Shown piece after piece: positions 35,120 to 43,076 of a stretch of 64,000 nucleotides of DNA. The DNA lies in assembly GCA_018335855.1 (NCBI GenBank), contig JAGXRM010000006.1, positions 1 through 64,000 on the forward strand, given 5' to 3'. Under the pieces are notes generated by a model. The model saw only the letters and a list, made by a program, of their open reading frames with translations. It made no database searches and was not told the origin of the DNA. Position 1 is the first letter of the stretch, and each line of letters starts with the position of its first letter. The stretch comes from Clostridiales bacterium. Its GTDB lineage: Bacteria; Bacillota; Dethiobacteria; Dethiobacterales; Dethiobacteraceae. The translations under genes and the position numbers were made by a program.

Positions 35120-35375
35120 TGATTTTTTCCGTAATCTTTTTATGGGCTTCATCCAGAGAAATAGTAGGTTCACCAGCTAGTCGTTGTTGTTCAGCAAATA
35201 AAAGTTTTTCCCGTAAGTCAAGCATAGCCTCTCTGCGTTCAAAAGCCTCAATGCTCATAACAACCAGATCCCCTTCACCATTTCTAGTAATATAAACTGG
35301 TTCACCTTTTTCATGGGCAAGCTTTGCAATGGCATTATAGTCGTTGCGTAGCGATGTAGATGATTTTATAATCAT
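35106..35375 (-). CDS. Phd/YefM-type antitoxin of the gutted toxin
   Basis: The protein has 89 aa from ATG at 35375 (minus strand), 7 bp after GGAGG; the longer frame at 35390 runs over that site. It begins MIIKSSTSLRNDYNAIAKLA, then PVYITRNGEGDLVVMSIEAFERREAM, the standard Phd/YefM fold, followed by the toxin-wrapping tail. Intact but without a functional partner, so it may persist as an orphan antitoxin. Confidence 0.8.
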   Translation of the reverse strand: MIIKSSTSLRNDYNAIAKLAHEKGEPVYITRNGEGDLVVMSIEAFERREAMLDLREKLLFAEQQRLAGEPTISLDEAHKKITEKINGSV

Positions 35376-35546
35376 TTTAACAACCTCCAATAAATTATTC
35401 TGGTATTATTATACTATAATTCTGCAAGAATATAAAATAAATAAGCCAACAAAGTGCGGGGTAGTTGAGGCTTGGAGTGAGGACCATATACAAAGCAGGT
35501 GATAAAATGCTATACCTTGAAAAGAATCTTGAAGATAGGTTGTAAT

Positions 35547-35636
35547 CAAGAACGGTATCTGTCCATTGCCTGGGACAGCATGGCAACGCCGGTCATCGTT
35601 CTTACTAAAGCTGATTTGTGCAATGACTTAAAATGA
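35547..35636 (+). pseudogene. fragment of RsgA-like ribosome GTPase
   Basis: It encodes [27 protein letters not shown], the internal strand and TKAD nucleotide-specificity motif of RsgA, then a stop. Nothing of the flanking domains remains. About 30 of the roughly 300-350 residues are left. Confidence 0.65.
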
Positions 35637-35730
35637 AACAGGCCATGCGGCATGTGAAGAACAAGAATAAAAGATAGTACGCTGTATTGGCTTATGCTTT
35701 GGTATCAACAGCAGGAGTGTAATAGGGGTT

Positions 35731-35774
35731 AATTACGTGGCTGGCCGATTTATTATTCGGCCAGCCACGTAATT
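35731..35774. terminator. 17-bp perfect inverted repeat (GGCTGGCCG hairpin, second copy)
   Basis: AATTACGTGGCTGGCCG (35731-35747) is inverted at 35758-35774, followed by TTTTT. Sequence before and inside the stem matches the 33302 hairpin (GGGGTTAATTA...GGCTGGCCGAT). Confidence 0.75.
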
Positions 35775-35954
35775 TTTGCGTTTATGCTAATTAGAGGAAT
35801 CTCGTGGTGAAAAATAGAAAGACTACTCACCCTTGATGTAAGGCTGGATGGAATAGTTAACATTCTTTATTTAATTAGTGCTATAATCAGATGTCAGAAA
35901 TAACGAAAGAGGGCACAGCCGGATAATGTAGCGTCTGTGTATTGAGGTGTATTC

Positions 35955-37058
35955 ATGTTGAAAGCATTGCCTGTTCCCTTGCTAAATATTTTAAAACTTA
36001 TTGGCGTCATCGTAGGAACATTGGGTTTGTTGTATGTATTAGTAATACTGTTTAATTTTGTGGCCCCGTTTGTGGTTGCTTTTATTATTGCCATGGCTAT
36101 TAATCCATTGGTTATGTGGCTTTCTAGAAAACGTAAGATTACGTTATCACGACCGTTAGCCTCGCTTATCGCTACAATGATAGCGGTACTGGCCGCTTCG
36201 CTGGTACTTCTTCTTGTGGGTAGTTTGTTGGTGAGTCAGGCGACAGATATCATTAATCTTTTACCGCAACGGTTTCCAAGTTTCCAAGACAATATAAATA
36301 CTTTTATTGCTGGGCTTGATGGGCGTATGAGTATCCTGCCGGATCAATTGCTACAAGGGCTTCAGAGTGTCATTGCAGAACTTGGAACATTTTTTTCATC
36401 CTATACAGGTGACGTGGCGTTATTTTTATTTGATTTTGCGTCGTTACTGCCTTTAGGATTTGTGTTTATTATTTTCGCAGTTCTTTCAACATACTTCTTT
36501 TCCAAAGATTACGATAGTTTGCGTTTGAGCTTAAAACAACAAGTGCCAGAATCATGGGTGAAGCAATATCGGATTATTAAGCGCGATATACTTGTAGCGC
36601 TTTTTGGTTACTTTAAAGCAACAGTTATATTTTCGGCTGTATCTTTTGTACAATTATTTATTGGTTTTCTCATCCTGAAGGTTCAATATGCTTTTATTCT
36701 TGCCGTCATTATTGCTCTGTTTGATGCGATCCCTGCGTTGGGTACGGGGTTATTTCTTGTGCCATGGTCACTATATGCGCTTGCCATAGGAGATCATAAA
36801 CTTGCTGCGGGATTACTCATCCTTAATGTGCTAGTTGTTGTTGTCAGGCAGGTTATAAGTCCCAAAATTTTAGGCGAACAATTCGGTATCCATCCGATTT
36901 CAACAATGATTTCCATGTATGTGGGGCTAAAGGTTCTAGGGGTAATCGGGTTAATCTTTGGCCCCGTCATTTTATTAATTTTACAAAGTGTATTAGGATA
37001 CTATACCCATGGCCGCAATATCAGGGAGGTCATTTACGGTAAACATGAAAATATGTAG
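35955..37058 (+). CDS. ytvI: sporulation integral membrane protein YtvI (AI-2E transporter family)
   Basis: The protein has 367 aa with about seven to eight membrane segments (residues about 10-65, 75-105, 155-185, 215-320). The family's gapped layout is present: an N-terminal pair, a soluble central part (LLPQRFPSFQDNINTF), and a C-terminal block with DAIPALGTGLFLVPW and SPKILGEQFGIHPISTMISMY. Length and order fit YtvI of endospore formers, a permease-like protein expressed during sporulation. The substrate is unknown. The ribosome site is GAGGTG. Confidence 0.75.
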   Translation: MLKALPVPLLNILKLIGVIVGTLGLLYVLVILFNFVAPFVVAFIIAMAINPLVMWLSRKRKITLSRPLASLIATMIAVLAASLVLLLVGSLLVSQATDIINLLPQRFPSFQDNINTFIAGLDGRMSILPDQLLQGLQSVIAELGTFFSSYTGDVALFLFDFASLLPLGFVFIIFAVLSTYFFSKDYDSLRLSLKQQVPESWVKQYRIIKRDILVALFGYFKATVIFSAVSFVQLFIGFLILKVQYAFILAVIIALFDAIPALGTGLFLVPWSLYALAIGDHKLAAGLLILNVLVVVVRQVISPKILGEQFGIHPISTMISMYVGLKVLGVIGLIFGPVILLILQSVLGYYTHGRNIREVIYGKHENM

Positions 37059-37227
37059 GTATGTCGGGATTAACATGAGAATGCCTCGGTCATGAGCGTT
37101 GAGATGTCCGAGTGGTAATACCGAATGAGGATATATCTCAAGACTGTGTAGGGATTCCATTATGTTATCCAACACCTCAGCTGCAGCCGTTGGACTTTCT
37201 AGCATTCATAATCATATTGCCCAATGT

Positions 37228-37261
37228 ACTGCTTCAGAGAAAACCTCTGAAGCAGTTTTTT
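37228..37261 (+). terminator. rho-independent terminator
   Basis: A 12-bp perfect stem ACTGCTTCAGAG/CTCTGAAGCAGT (37228-37239 and 37245-37256), 5-nt loop and six T. It is the likely end of the ytvI transcript. Confidence 0.85.
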
Positions 37262-37337
37262 ACATTGAGCTAGAAAGAACAAGTATCTTAGCAATTCGAC
37301 ATTTTTACTCCTATCTGCATAGCATAATGCAAGATGC

Positions 37338-37353
37338 GTTATCATATGATAAC
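37338..37353. promoter_or_regulatory. perfect 16-bp palindrome, probable operator
   Basis: GTTATCATATGATAAC is fully symmetrical and lies 7 bp upstream of the -35 of the toxin-antitoxin promoter. The HTH of the MqsA-like antitoxin is the obvious candidate to bind it. Confidence 0.65.
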
Positions 37354-37360
37354 AAAAAGG

Positions 37361-37390
37361 TTGCATTCAACCTCATCCACGGTGTATAAT
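37361..37390 (+). promoter_or_regulatory. promoter of the MqsR/MqsA-Panacea-like pair
   Basis: TTGCAT (37361-37366), 18-bp spacer, TATAAT (37385-37390). Confidence 0.65.
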
Positions 37391-37421
37391 TACTCCAGAA
37401 ACTGTGGATCGAGGTGAACTG

Positions 37422-37649
37422 ATGGGAACACAAGTTCCACGCGATGAGGTAAACAAATACCTCATCAGAATTAAGAAGGCATTTTCTAAAAATCAATACG
37501 AATTCATTGGAAGGAGGAAGAATATCGACGCGATGAGCCGTGCCGGCATATTGCCGTCACATACCAGGGAGATAATATTGGGACTGACGTTTAAAAATTA
37601 TCTTGCCGGACCGGAGTCGGAGAGGGACAAGATGAAAAAAGTAAAATGA
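37422..37649 (+). CDS. MqsR-like small toxin candidate, short form
   Basis: The protein has 75 aa from ATG at 37422 (GAGGTG upstream). It has the MqsR-type pattern NKYLIRIKKAF, then GRRKNIDAMSRAGILPSHTREIILGLTFKNYLAGPE, which resembles the first two-thirds of GCU-specific mRNA interferases. The usual C-terminal strands after the YxGP motif are absent, so it may be shortened and inactive or a divergent member. The antitoxin-like gene follows 49 bp downstream. Confidence 0.5.
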   Translation: MGTQVPRDEVNKYLIRIKKAFSKNQYEFIGRRKNIDAMSRAGILPSHTREIILGLTFKNYLAGPESERDKMKKVK

Positions 37650-37698
37650 GTGATGAGAATATTACTTGGATGATATGATAAGGGAGGCAATTTGTATT

Positions 37699-38694
37699 AT
37701 GATGCCTAAGTGCGAACTGTGTGGAGGAGAGGAAAGCACGGTTATCAGGAAACAAGAAGTGCTGAGTGTTCGTGGTGAAGATATTGAAACTGTTTCCTAT
37801 GTTAGCGTTTGTAAATGTGGAAATGAACTTTTTGATGAGAAACTTGATGAAGAAAATCTGTCAAGAGCATATGATATGTACCGTGTCCGTCATAATGTGA
37901 TTACATCGGAAGAAATTAAAGAAACCCGGGAAAGGTATGGGCTCTCGCAAAGAGCCCTGGGACGGGTGCTGGGCTGGGGGGATGTCACGATTCACCGTTA
38001 TGAAACCGGTGCCCTACCGGATAATTCCCATGGCAAGATGCTTAGATTAATTGAGGATCCGAAAGTGATGAAAAAGCTGCTGCTTGAAGCGCAGGCTTCT
38101 ATCCCCCGGTCTACCTTTCAGAGAGTTATGGAAAGGATTGAAACCTTACTTGGAGAACGGGAAGCGGAAGTGTTTATGGATATGTTAGAACGCAGGATTC
38201 AGTCTTCAACGGTAGATATAGAGTCGGGGTTTAAGCAATTTGACTTAGATAAGTTTCTTAATGTTATCTTATTCTTTGCACAACATGCTACGATGTTGTG
38301 GATTACAAAGCTAAACAAGCTATTGTTCTACTCAGATTTTCGGTATTTTAAAAACTATACGATTTCTATGACCGGGTTAAAGTATAAGAAGCTGGATTAT
38401 GGTCCGGTTCCCGACAATTACGACATGCTTTTAGGGAGCTTGCATAATCTAAAATTTATTGAAATAACTCCTCACTGCATTGGTCAATATTCGGGGAGTA
38501 TTATTACTCCTTTGATAAATTATGATCCCCGTGCGTTTACTAAAGAAGAATTAGAAATCCTTAAAGAGGTGAAGAGAGAACTGGGAGATGATTCATCTTT
38601 CAAACTGTCAGATACTTCCCATCAGGAGAAAGCTTGGTCTGAAACACCATACTGTTGTGTAATTTCTTATGATTATGCTATGGAATTAAATTAA
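37699..38694 (+). CDS. MqsA-like antitoxin fused to a Panacea (DUF4065) domain
   Basis: The protein has 331 aa from ATG at 37699 (GGAGG 11 bp upstream). Residues 1-55 form a YgiT/MqsA-type zinc finger (CELCGG, then CKCG). Residues about 70-125 are an HTH with LSQRALGRVLGWGDVTIHRYETG. Residues about 185-320 match the Panacea/SocA domain (ITKLNKLLFYSDFRYFKNY, then YKKLDYGPVP), a chaperone-like antitoxin module that neutralises varied toxins. It should repress the promoter at 37361 through the palindrome. The protein appears intact. Confidence 0.8.
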   Translation: MMPKCELCGGEESTVIRKQEVLSVRGEDIETVSYVSVCKCGNELFDEKLDEENLSRAYDMYRVRHNVITSEEIKETRERYGLSQRALGRVLGWGDVTIHRYETGALPDNSHGKMLRLIEDPKVMKKLLLEAQASIPRSTFQRVMERIETLLGEREAEVFMDMLERRIQSSTVDIESGFKQFDLDKFLNVILFFAQHATMLWITKLNKLLFYSDFRYFKNYTISMTGLKYKKLDYGPVPDNYDMLLGSLHNLKFIEITPHCIGQYSGSIITPLINYDPRAFTKEELEILKEVKRELGDDSSFKLSDTSHQEKAWSETPYCCVISYDYAMELN

Positions 38695-38721
38695 TAAAGA
38701 AGTATTCTAGGATACATGTAC

Positions 38722-38752
38722 AAAGCCACCTCAAATGGGTGGCTTTGATTTA
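38722..38752 (+). terminator. hairpin terminator, sister of the one at 32030
   Basis: AAAGCCACC (38722-38730) pairs with GGTGGCTTT (38738-38746), 7-nt loop, T-rich tail. Confidence 0.65.
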
Positions 38753-38834
38753 TTTTAAAGATTTTAACGGTACAGGAACAAGGGGTTCTCGCTGCGGGCG
38801 AATATTGTAGATTAAGATTCTATCTTCTATGATA

Positions 38835-39442
38835 GAGGATGCGCTTGATGAGTGAAAATAAATATTCTGATCATAAAATAATCCGCGTAACAAGTAAGCG
38901 TCAGCTTACCATTCCCAAAAAGTATTTTGATGCGCTGAGCATCGGTGAACAGGTGAAATGTTATCTGGATGGGGAAAGGCTTGTGATTGAGCCGGCACAT
39001 GCAGATGAGTTCTGGGACTTTTCCACCGACATTCTTAGGGAGCTGGTGGCCGAAAGTTATGCTGGCGAGGATCTGTTGCGTGAATTTGAGTCCAGGAAGT
39101 GCAAAGTGGCTCAGGCGCTTGAGCGTATGGTAGGAGACGCCAGGGATGACGTGATGGCGGGGCGTGGCCGTTCGGCCGAAGATGTTTTTAAGGCGTTGCT
39201 GGATGACTATGATGTATAGGGTCATTCTGCTTCCGCGCGCGGAAAAGCAATTGCGTAAAATAAAGGAGCGTGAGCTCCTTGGAGCGTTTAGGCAATGCTT
39301 AAGGGATATCTCTGTTCAACCTTTTCGAAAAAGCAAGGTGGGTGCACTAAAAAATGTTTTTGGCCATGGCTTTAATTACAGGGGGACAGCATACCGGGTT
39401 GCATACCTCATGGATACAGAAGAGCAAGTCATCTATATTATT
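38835..39442 (+). repeat. 608-bp duplicated toxin-antitoxin block, copy 2
   Basis: Corresponds to 33494-34101 with only scattered substitutions. It ends exactly where the toxin sequence changes. Confidence 0.9.
38848..39219 (+). CDS. AbrB/SpoVT-type antitoxin, copy 2
   Basis: The protein has 123 aa and differs from the 33507 copy by about three residues (KKYF for KTYF, GERL for GGRL, DDYDV for DDDDV). The leader differs: the AAGGAAC repeat and strong AAGGAGG are replaced by a weaker AGAGG. It should still neutralise the copy 1 toxin because the toxin-binding half is unchanged. Confidence 0.8.
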   Translation: MSENKYSDHKIIRVTSKRQLTIPKKYFDALSIGEQVKCYLDGERLVIEPAHADEFWDFSTDILRELVAESYAGEDLLREFESRKCKVAQALERMVGDARDDVMAGRGRSAEDVFKALLDDYDV

Positions 39443-39502
39443 ATACGTAGGGGGCATGTGCGATGCAGAAGAAACTTACACTCAGCATTGACGGAGAGTT
39501 GA
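39209..39502 (+). pseudogene. RelE/ParE toxin copy 2, C-terminus replaced
   Basis: It is identical to copy 1 up to VIYII, then continues IRRGHVRCRRNLHSALTES after the junction at 39442. The catalytic end (GLGSHEGFWDDIKRW) is lost. It therefore should not cleave RNA, leaving copy 2 as an antitoxin-only locus. Confidence 0.8.
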
Positions 39503-39708
39503 TCGAATTTGCTCATGAGTATGCTAAAAAAAATCAGCGGTCAATTTCCGCCATAGTCGAAGAATACTTTATTCAGTTAAGATTATTGCTATTGGAGAAG
39601 AAGAAGAACTTACCAGGAGCACCGGTATCTATAATGTTACGGTTGAAACGGAGGATGGCAAAAAGGTTGCTCTTTTTAGAGGAGTGGTATTTAGAACCTA
39701 AGGAATGA
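39463..39708 (+). pseudogene. DUF6364-like antitoxin start fused to foreign sequence
   Basis: The first 45 residues (MQKKLTLSIDGELIEFAHEYAKKNQRSISAIVEEYFIQL) match the ribbon-helix-helix DUF6364 antitoxin start. After about base 39585 the frame runs in the wrong phase through a PaaI fragment (RLLLLEKKKNLPG...), giving a basic tail without family likeness. A normal ribosome site is present (GGGGGCATGTGCG). It is probably a chimera made by deletion. Confidence 0.6.
39588..39701 (+). pseudogene. C-terminal fragment of a PaaI-type acyl-CoA thioesterase
   Basis: The frame starting at 39588 encodes AIGEEEELTRSTGIYNVTVE then GKKVALFRGVVFRT and a stop. This is the final beta-hairpin of hotdog-fold PaaI thioesterases. 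The remainder of the gene is absent. It may derive from a phenylacetate or fatty acid cluster now lost. Confidence 0.6.
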
Positions 39709-39791
39709 TTTCAAGCAACTAAAAGCATGATTATGCCACACGGTATTTTAAAATAATCGCACAATAAATGATGATAAAGAGTGCGTTGTAA

Positions 39792-39820
39792 TTGCTTAGA
39801 ATCGTCCGGTGTGGTATGAT
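39792..39820 (+). promoter_or_regulatory. extended -10 promoter of the first Phd-Uma2 gene
   Basis: TTGCTT (39792-39797), 17-bp spacer, TATGAT (39815-39820), with TGG just before the -10 (extended -10). Confidence 0.6.
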
Positions 39821-39838
39821 ATAGTTGGAGGTGGTTGT

Positions 39839-40606
39839 ATGAAATCAATAAATTACAGAGAAGGCGTTATGATAACTGCAACTGAGCTAAAACAAAATTT
39901 AGGGAAATATTTGGATTGCGTTGAACAGCAAAATGATGTGGTAATAACGAAAAACGGCAGTAAAATTGCAAGGTTAACTCCTTATGTGACAGATATTGAA
40001 CAGTATTTTACAGTGAGAGAAAAGGCATTGGACTATCAATATGGGGGGAAAAAGGTTTCGTATGAAGAGTTTATGGAGATTGCTGAAAAAAGTACTCTAA
40101 GAATGGAATTGATTAATGGTGAAATCCATTTATTAAGTTCTCCAAACATTGGACATCAAGAGATACTTGGAAGACTACATCTTATATTTAATGAATATTT
40201 CAAAGGCAAAAAATGCAGAGTGTTTTTAGCACCCTTTGATGTGCATTTAAAGAAGAAGGATATTAAAGTACCGGATGTTATGCAGCCGGATATATTAGTG
40301 GCCTGTGATCTTGAAAACAATGTGACGGAAAACGGTCGGTACATGGGTACTCCGGATTTGGTTGTAGAAATTTTATCGGACAGTACGCGAAGCAAGGATA
40401 TGATTGATAAGCTAAATACCTACATGTTGTCGCAAGTTAAGGAATACTGGATTATTGATCCAAAACAGGAGAGTATTATGGTGTATGGTTTTGATAATTA
40501 TGACATTGATAGAGTCAAAGCATTTGAAAAAGGGGACATTGCACGTTCGCTGGTATTTAATGGGCTATCGACAGATGTTATGGCCTTGTTTAACGAATTG
40601 ATATGA
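39839..40606 (+). CDS. Phd antitoxin domain fused to Uma2-type nuclease, copy 1
   Basis: The protein has 255 aa from ATG at 39839 (GGAGGTGG 5 bp upstream). Residues about 10-55 are a Phd/YefM domain (MITATELKQNLGKYLDCV, VVITKNGSKIARL). Residues 70-255 are an Uma2/DUF820 PD-(D/E)XK fold: RMELINGEIHLLSSPN, QPDILVACD, LVVEILSDSTRSKD and EYWIID. The nuclease-like core keeps the acidic residues. The fusion puts a DNA-binding antitoxin-like domain and a nuclease in one chain. The biological role of Uma2 is not established. A paralogue lies at 42305. Confidence 0.75.
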   Translation: MKSINYREGVMITATELKQNLGKYLDCVEQQNDVVITKNGSKIARLTPYVTDIEQYFTVREKALDYQYGGKKVSYEEFMEIAEKSTLRMELINGEIHLLSSPNIGHQEILGRLHLIFNEYFKGKKCRVFLAPFDVHLKKKDIKVPDVMQPDILVACDLENNVTENGRYMGTPDLVVEILSDSTRSKDMIDKLNTYMLSQVKEYWIIDPKQESIMVYGFDNYDIDRVKAFEKGDIARSLVFNGLSTDVMALFNELI

Positions 40607-42146
40607 AGTAGTTGGATAGATAGAAATACCTTTTTAAAATCGCCGATTACCACGTCGTTTGCCAGGGTGTTTGAAGGGGTTAGCCTTTCTGACCACTCCC
40701 AGCAGAAGCCGGCGGTGAGTCTTGCGCTGTAACCCTGTTGTTCTTTTTTTAGGATTGCTTCTTCGAGGGAAAACGGGCTGTCGAAGATTTTAAACTCGAA
40801 GTCTTCGTTAGTTTGGTCCCAAATAATATTTGCGGTTCTTTTGATTCCCAGGGTATTGTTTACCCAATTGATGAATCCGTCGGAACCGCTGCAGCGGAAC
40901 TGGGCTTCCAGTTCTTCTTCATAGATTTTGCAGTTTTGTTTTTGAGCGTAGTTTGTGATATAGTCGACGGAACCGATCTCGTCGGGTCTTACCACTTGAT
41001 GGTCATCGATAAAAAAGACGGCGACCTTGGCGGATTGTAACAACTCTTCAACCTGAGCGACATTGGAGCGTCTGCTTTGGGGGGTGAAGCGGTTGTTACT
41101 GGTTTTTCTGATGCGGTGGGCTTCGTCACAGATGAGGACGTCAATCTCGTTGGGTTGTGCTTGCATATAGCTGTTGAAGTATTTAAACTGTACCGAGCCT
41201 CTGCGGCCGATGACATTTCTCAGGGTTTCGGTGAATGCTTTGGAGCCGGTGGCATATTGGGCGTTGTAGCCTTTCAGGAGCAGGTCGCTCATTAAGTTTA
41301 CGGCAATCACGGATTTGCCGGTGCCGGGGCCGCCTTTGATGATCAGGACTTTCTTCTGGCTGTCGTGGAATCCGTCCCTGGCTTCGGCGAAGACTTTGTC
41401 GTAGACGACTTTTTGTTCGTCGAGGAGGATGTATTGGGATTTACCTTTGATGGTTTGACCTACATGATCCATTAGTTTTTTGCTGGGTCTGTATGTGCTT
41501 TGTTCTATTTTTTTAGTATCTCGATGCCGTGGCCTTTTTCCACTCTGCTGACGAGGTAGTCTTTGATGTGTTCTACGTTGTCTCCGGAGAAGAGCGGGTA
41601 TTTCTGAATCACGCTTTGGAACTTGTCTGCAAGAATTACATCGTTGGGAGTGTAGCGGTAATTATGGAGATAGACGCAGGAGCTTAGCCTGATGGGGTGT
41701 TCTCCTTCGTAAAAAGCGGTGTGGGTGTCTTCCAGGTACATCTGGTACTGGCCGACCTGAACGGAGGGGTGCAAGACGTCTCTTTTCCGGCCGCCGAGCC
41801 AGGTTACCACCTCGTAGTCGGCGTTGGATTCTTCACATTTTTCCCATTGTTTCAGTTCTACGATGACGGCATTGTCTTCTCCCTCATGGTCCTTACCTGA
41901 AATGATACAGTCCAGTCTTTTTGAGGTAGAAGGCAGTTGGTATTCAAGAAGAATACCGTGATCCAGGAGGCCGGCGTACTGGATGAGCATTGACATGGAA
42001 CGAAGTGAGTTTTGCCAGGAGCGGACTTCCGATTCGGAGGGATTATAACGGTAGTAGTCAAAGAAGCTGGTTTTTAACTTCTCAGAGATCTGGTTCTGCA
42101 TGGTATCCTGAATAAATTGACCCGAAGTGCCGGAGTAAAGTCTCAT
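40498..42146 (-). pseudogene. DUF2075 helicase-like protein, frameshifted and 3' truncated
   Basis: Two minus-strand frames form one protein. 42146-41505 encodes an N-terminal nuclease-like part (LDCIISG then NAVIVELKQWE, a PD-(D/E)XK pattern). Then 41472 downward encodes the DUF2075 P-loop domain (IIKGGPGTGKSVIA, CDEAHRIRK, FIDDHQ). They are joined in another phase through a seven-A run near 41507-41513, with matching sequence (KKIEQSTYRPSKKLMDHVG) between, so one base is lost or gained there. Homology ends near 40626 (VIGDFKK). The last part runs antisense into the Phd-Uma2 gene and is not native, and the QGFE-type C-terminal motifs are missing. Its function would have been RNA or DNA processing, as in schlafen-like group 3 ATPases. 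Confidence 0.75.
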
Positions 42147-42246
42147 TAGGCGCCTCCTAAGAAGTTAATTACCATCTTTACCATATTCTTTATCTTACCA
42201 TAAGTTTATCAGTAGGAGAATGTTAAAGTATTATAGCTAATGTAAA

Positions 42247-42275
42247 TTGACAAAATAGCTAATATGTCATATATT
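42247..42275 (+). promoter_or_regulatory. promoter of the second Phd-Uma2 gene
   Basis: A perfect TTGACA (42247-42252), 17-bp spacer, TATATT (42270-42275). ATAGCTAAT occurs twice around it (42232 and 42256), a possible operator pair for the Phd domain. Confidence 0.65.
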
Positions 42276-42304
42276 ATAGGTATAATTTGTTAAGGGGTGA
42301 TTTG

Positions 42305-43033
42305 ATGCGTGTAAATACTACGGATTTACAAAATGCTTTTGGAAAATATCTGTCATTGGTGCAGAAGGAAGATATTATCATTGTTAAAAATGGTAAGAGT
42401 GTGGCAAAGCTTATTCATTATGCTGAACCTGATTTTTATCTGGTTCATGAAGAAGCAAAACAATATAAACCGTTAAGAAAAATCAGCTATGAAGAATATA
42501 TGAATCTGGTTAATGAATCTGATCAAAGGTACGAGTTCATCGATGGTGTGATTTATCTGATGGCTTCGCCGGGATTTAACCATCAGGTTGTGGTAAACGA
42601 AATATCGTGGCATTTCAATAATTTCTTTAGAGGAAAGCCCTGTCGATCCTTAACAGCGCCGTTAGATGTGAGGCTTTTTGGTTATGCGACTAAGTTTGAA
42701 GAGGATCCAAATGTTGTTCAGCCGGATGTTGTTGTAATTTGTGATGAAGAAAAGGTCAATGAGGATAATAAATATGAGGGTATACCCACACTGGTTGTGG
42801 AAGTTTTGTCTCCATCGACTAAAGGCAAGGATATGGCAATAAAACTTTACCTATACATGAAAAGCGGTGTATTGGAATACTGGATTGTTAATCTGGAGGA
42901 CAAAGGTGTTATTCAATACTCTTTTTCTGAAGAACGGGATATAAAAAGCCTAGAAACCTTTAGAGAAGGAGATATGATTAAATCAACTGTTTTTGAGGGT
43001 CTGGAGATACCATTAAGAGATATTTTTCGATAA
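42305..43033 (+). CDS. Phd antitoxin domain fused to Uma2-type nuclease, copy 2
   Basis: The protein has 242 aa from ATG at 42305 (AGGGGTG upstream). The layout is the same as the 39839 protein: a Phd-like start (MRVNTTDLQNAFGKYLSLV, IIIVKNGKSVAKL), then the Uma2 fold with RYEFIDGVIYLMASPG, QPDVVVICD, LVVEVLSPSTKGKD and EYWIVN. The two are clearly diverged paralogues, not a recent copy. Catalytic acidic residues are kept. Confidence 0.75.
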   Translation: MRVNTTDLQNAFGKYLSLVQKEDIIIVKNGKSVAKLIHYAEPDFYLVHEEAKQYKPLRKISYEEYMNLVNESDQRYEFIDGVIYLMASPGFNHQVVVNEISWHFNNFFRGKPCRSLTAPLDVRLFGYATKFEEDPNVVQPDVVVICDEEKVNEDNKYEGIPTLVVEVLSPSTKGKDMAIKLYLYMKSGVLEYWIVNLEDKGVIQYSFSEERDIKSLETFREGDMIKSTVFEGLEIPLRDIFR

Positions 43034-43076
43034 GTACGGTATGATTTAAATGTAGAAGTATAAAGGCGGTCTTCTG

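Larger units (their letters stand above)
35376..35954. other. non-coding stretch with gene relics
   Basis: This stretch holds the antitoxin promoter region, the RsgA fragment at 35547-35636 and the hairpin at 35731-35774. No intact gene was found. Confidence 0.6.
37059..37421. other. intergenic region with terminator, palindrome and promoter
   Basis: Contains the signals listed separately at 37228, 37338 and 37361. The open frame 37162-37389 runs across the terminator and the palindrome and looks non-coding. Confidence 0.55.

Noticed and set aside
37162-37389. 75-codon frame before the MqsR-like gene
   Set aside because: It crosses a strong terminator, a palindrome and the promoter of the next operon, so it is probably chance.
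37425-37438. GGAACACAAGTTCC as another LexA box
   Set aside because: It lacks the outer C and G of the CGAAC-N4-GTTCG consensus and lies inside the first codons of a gene.
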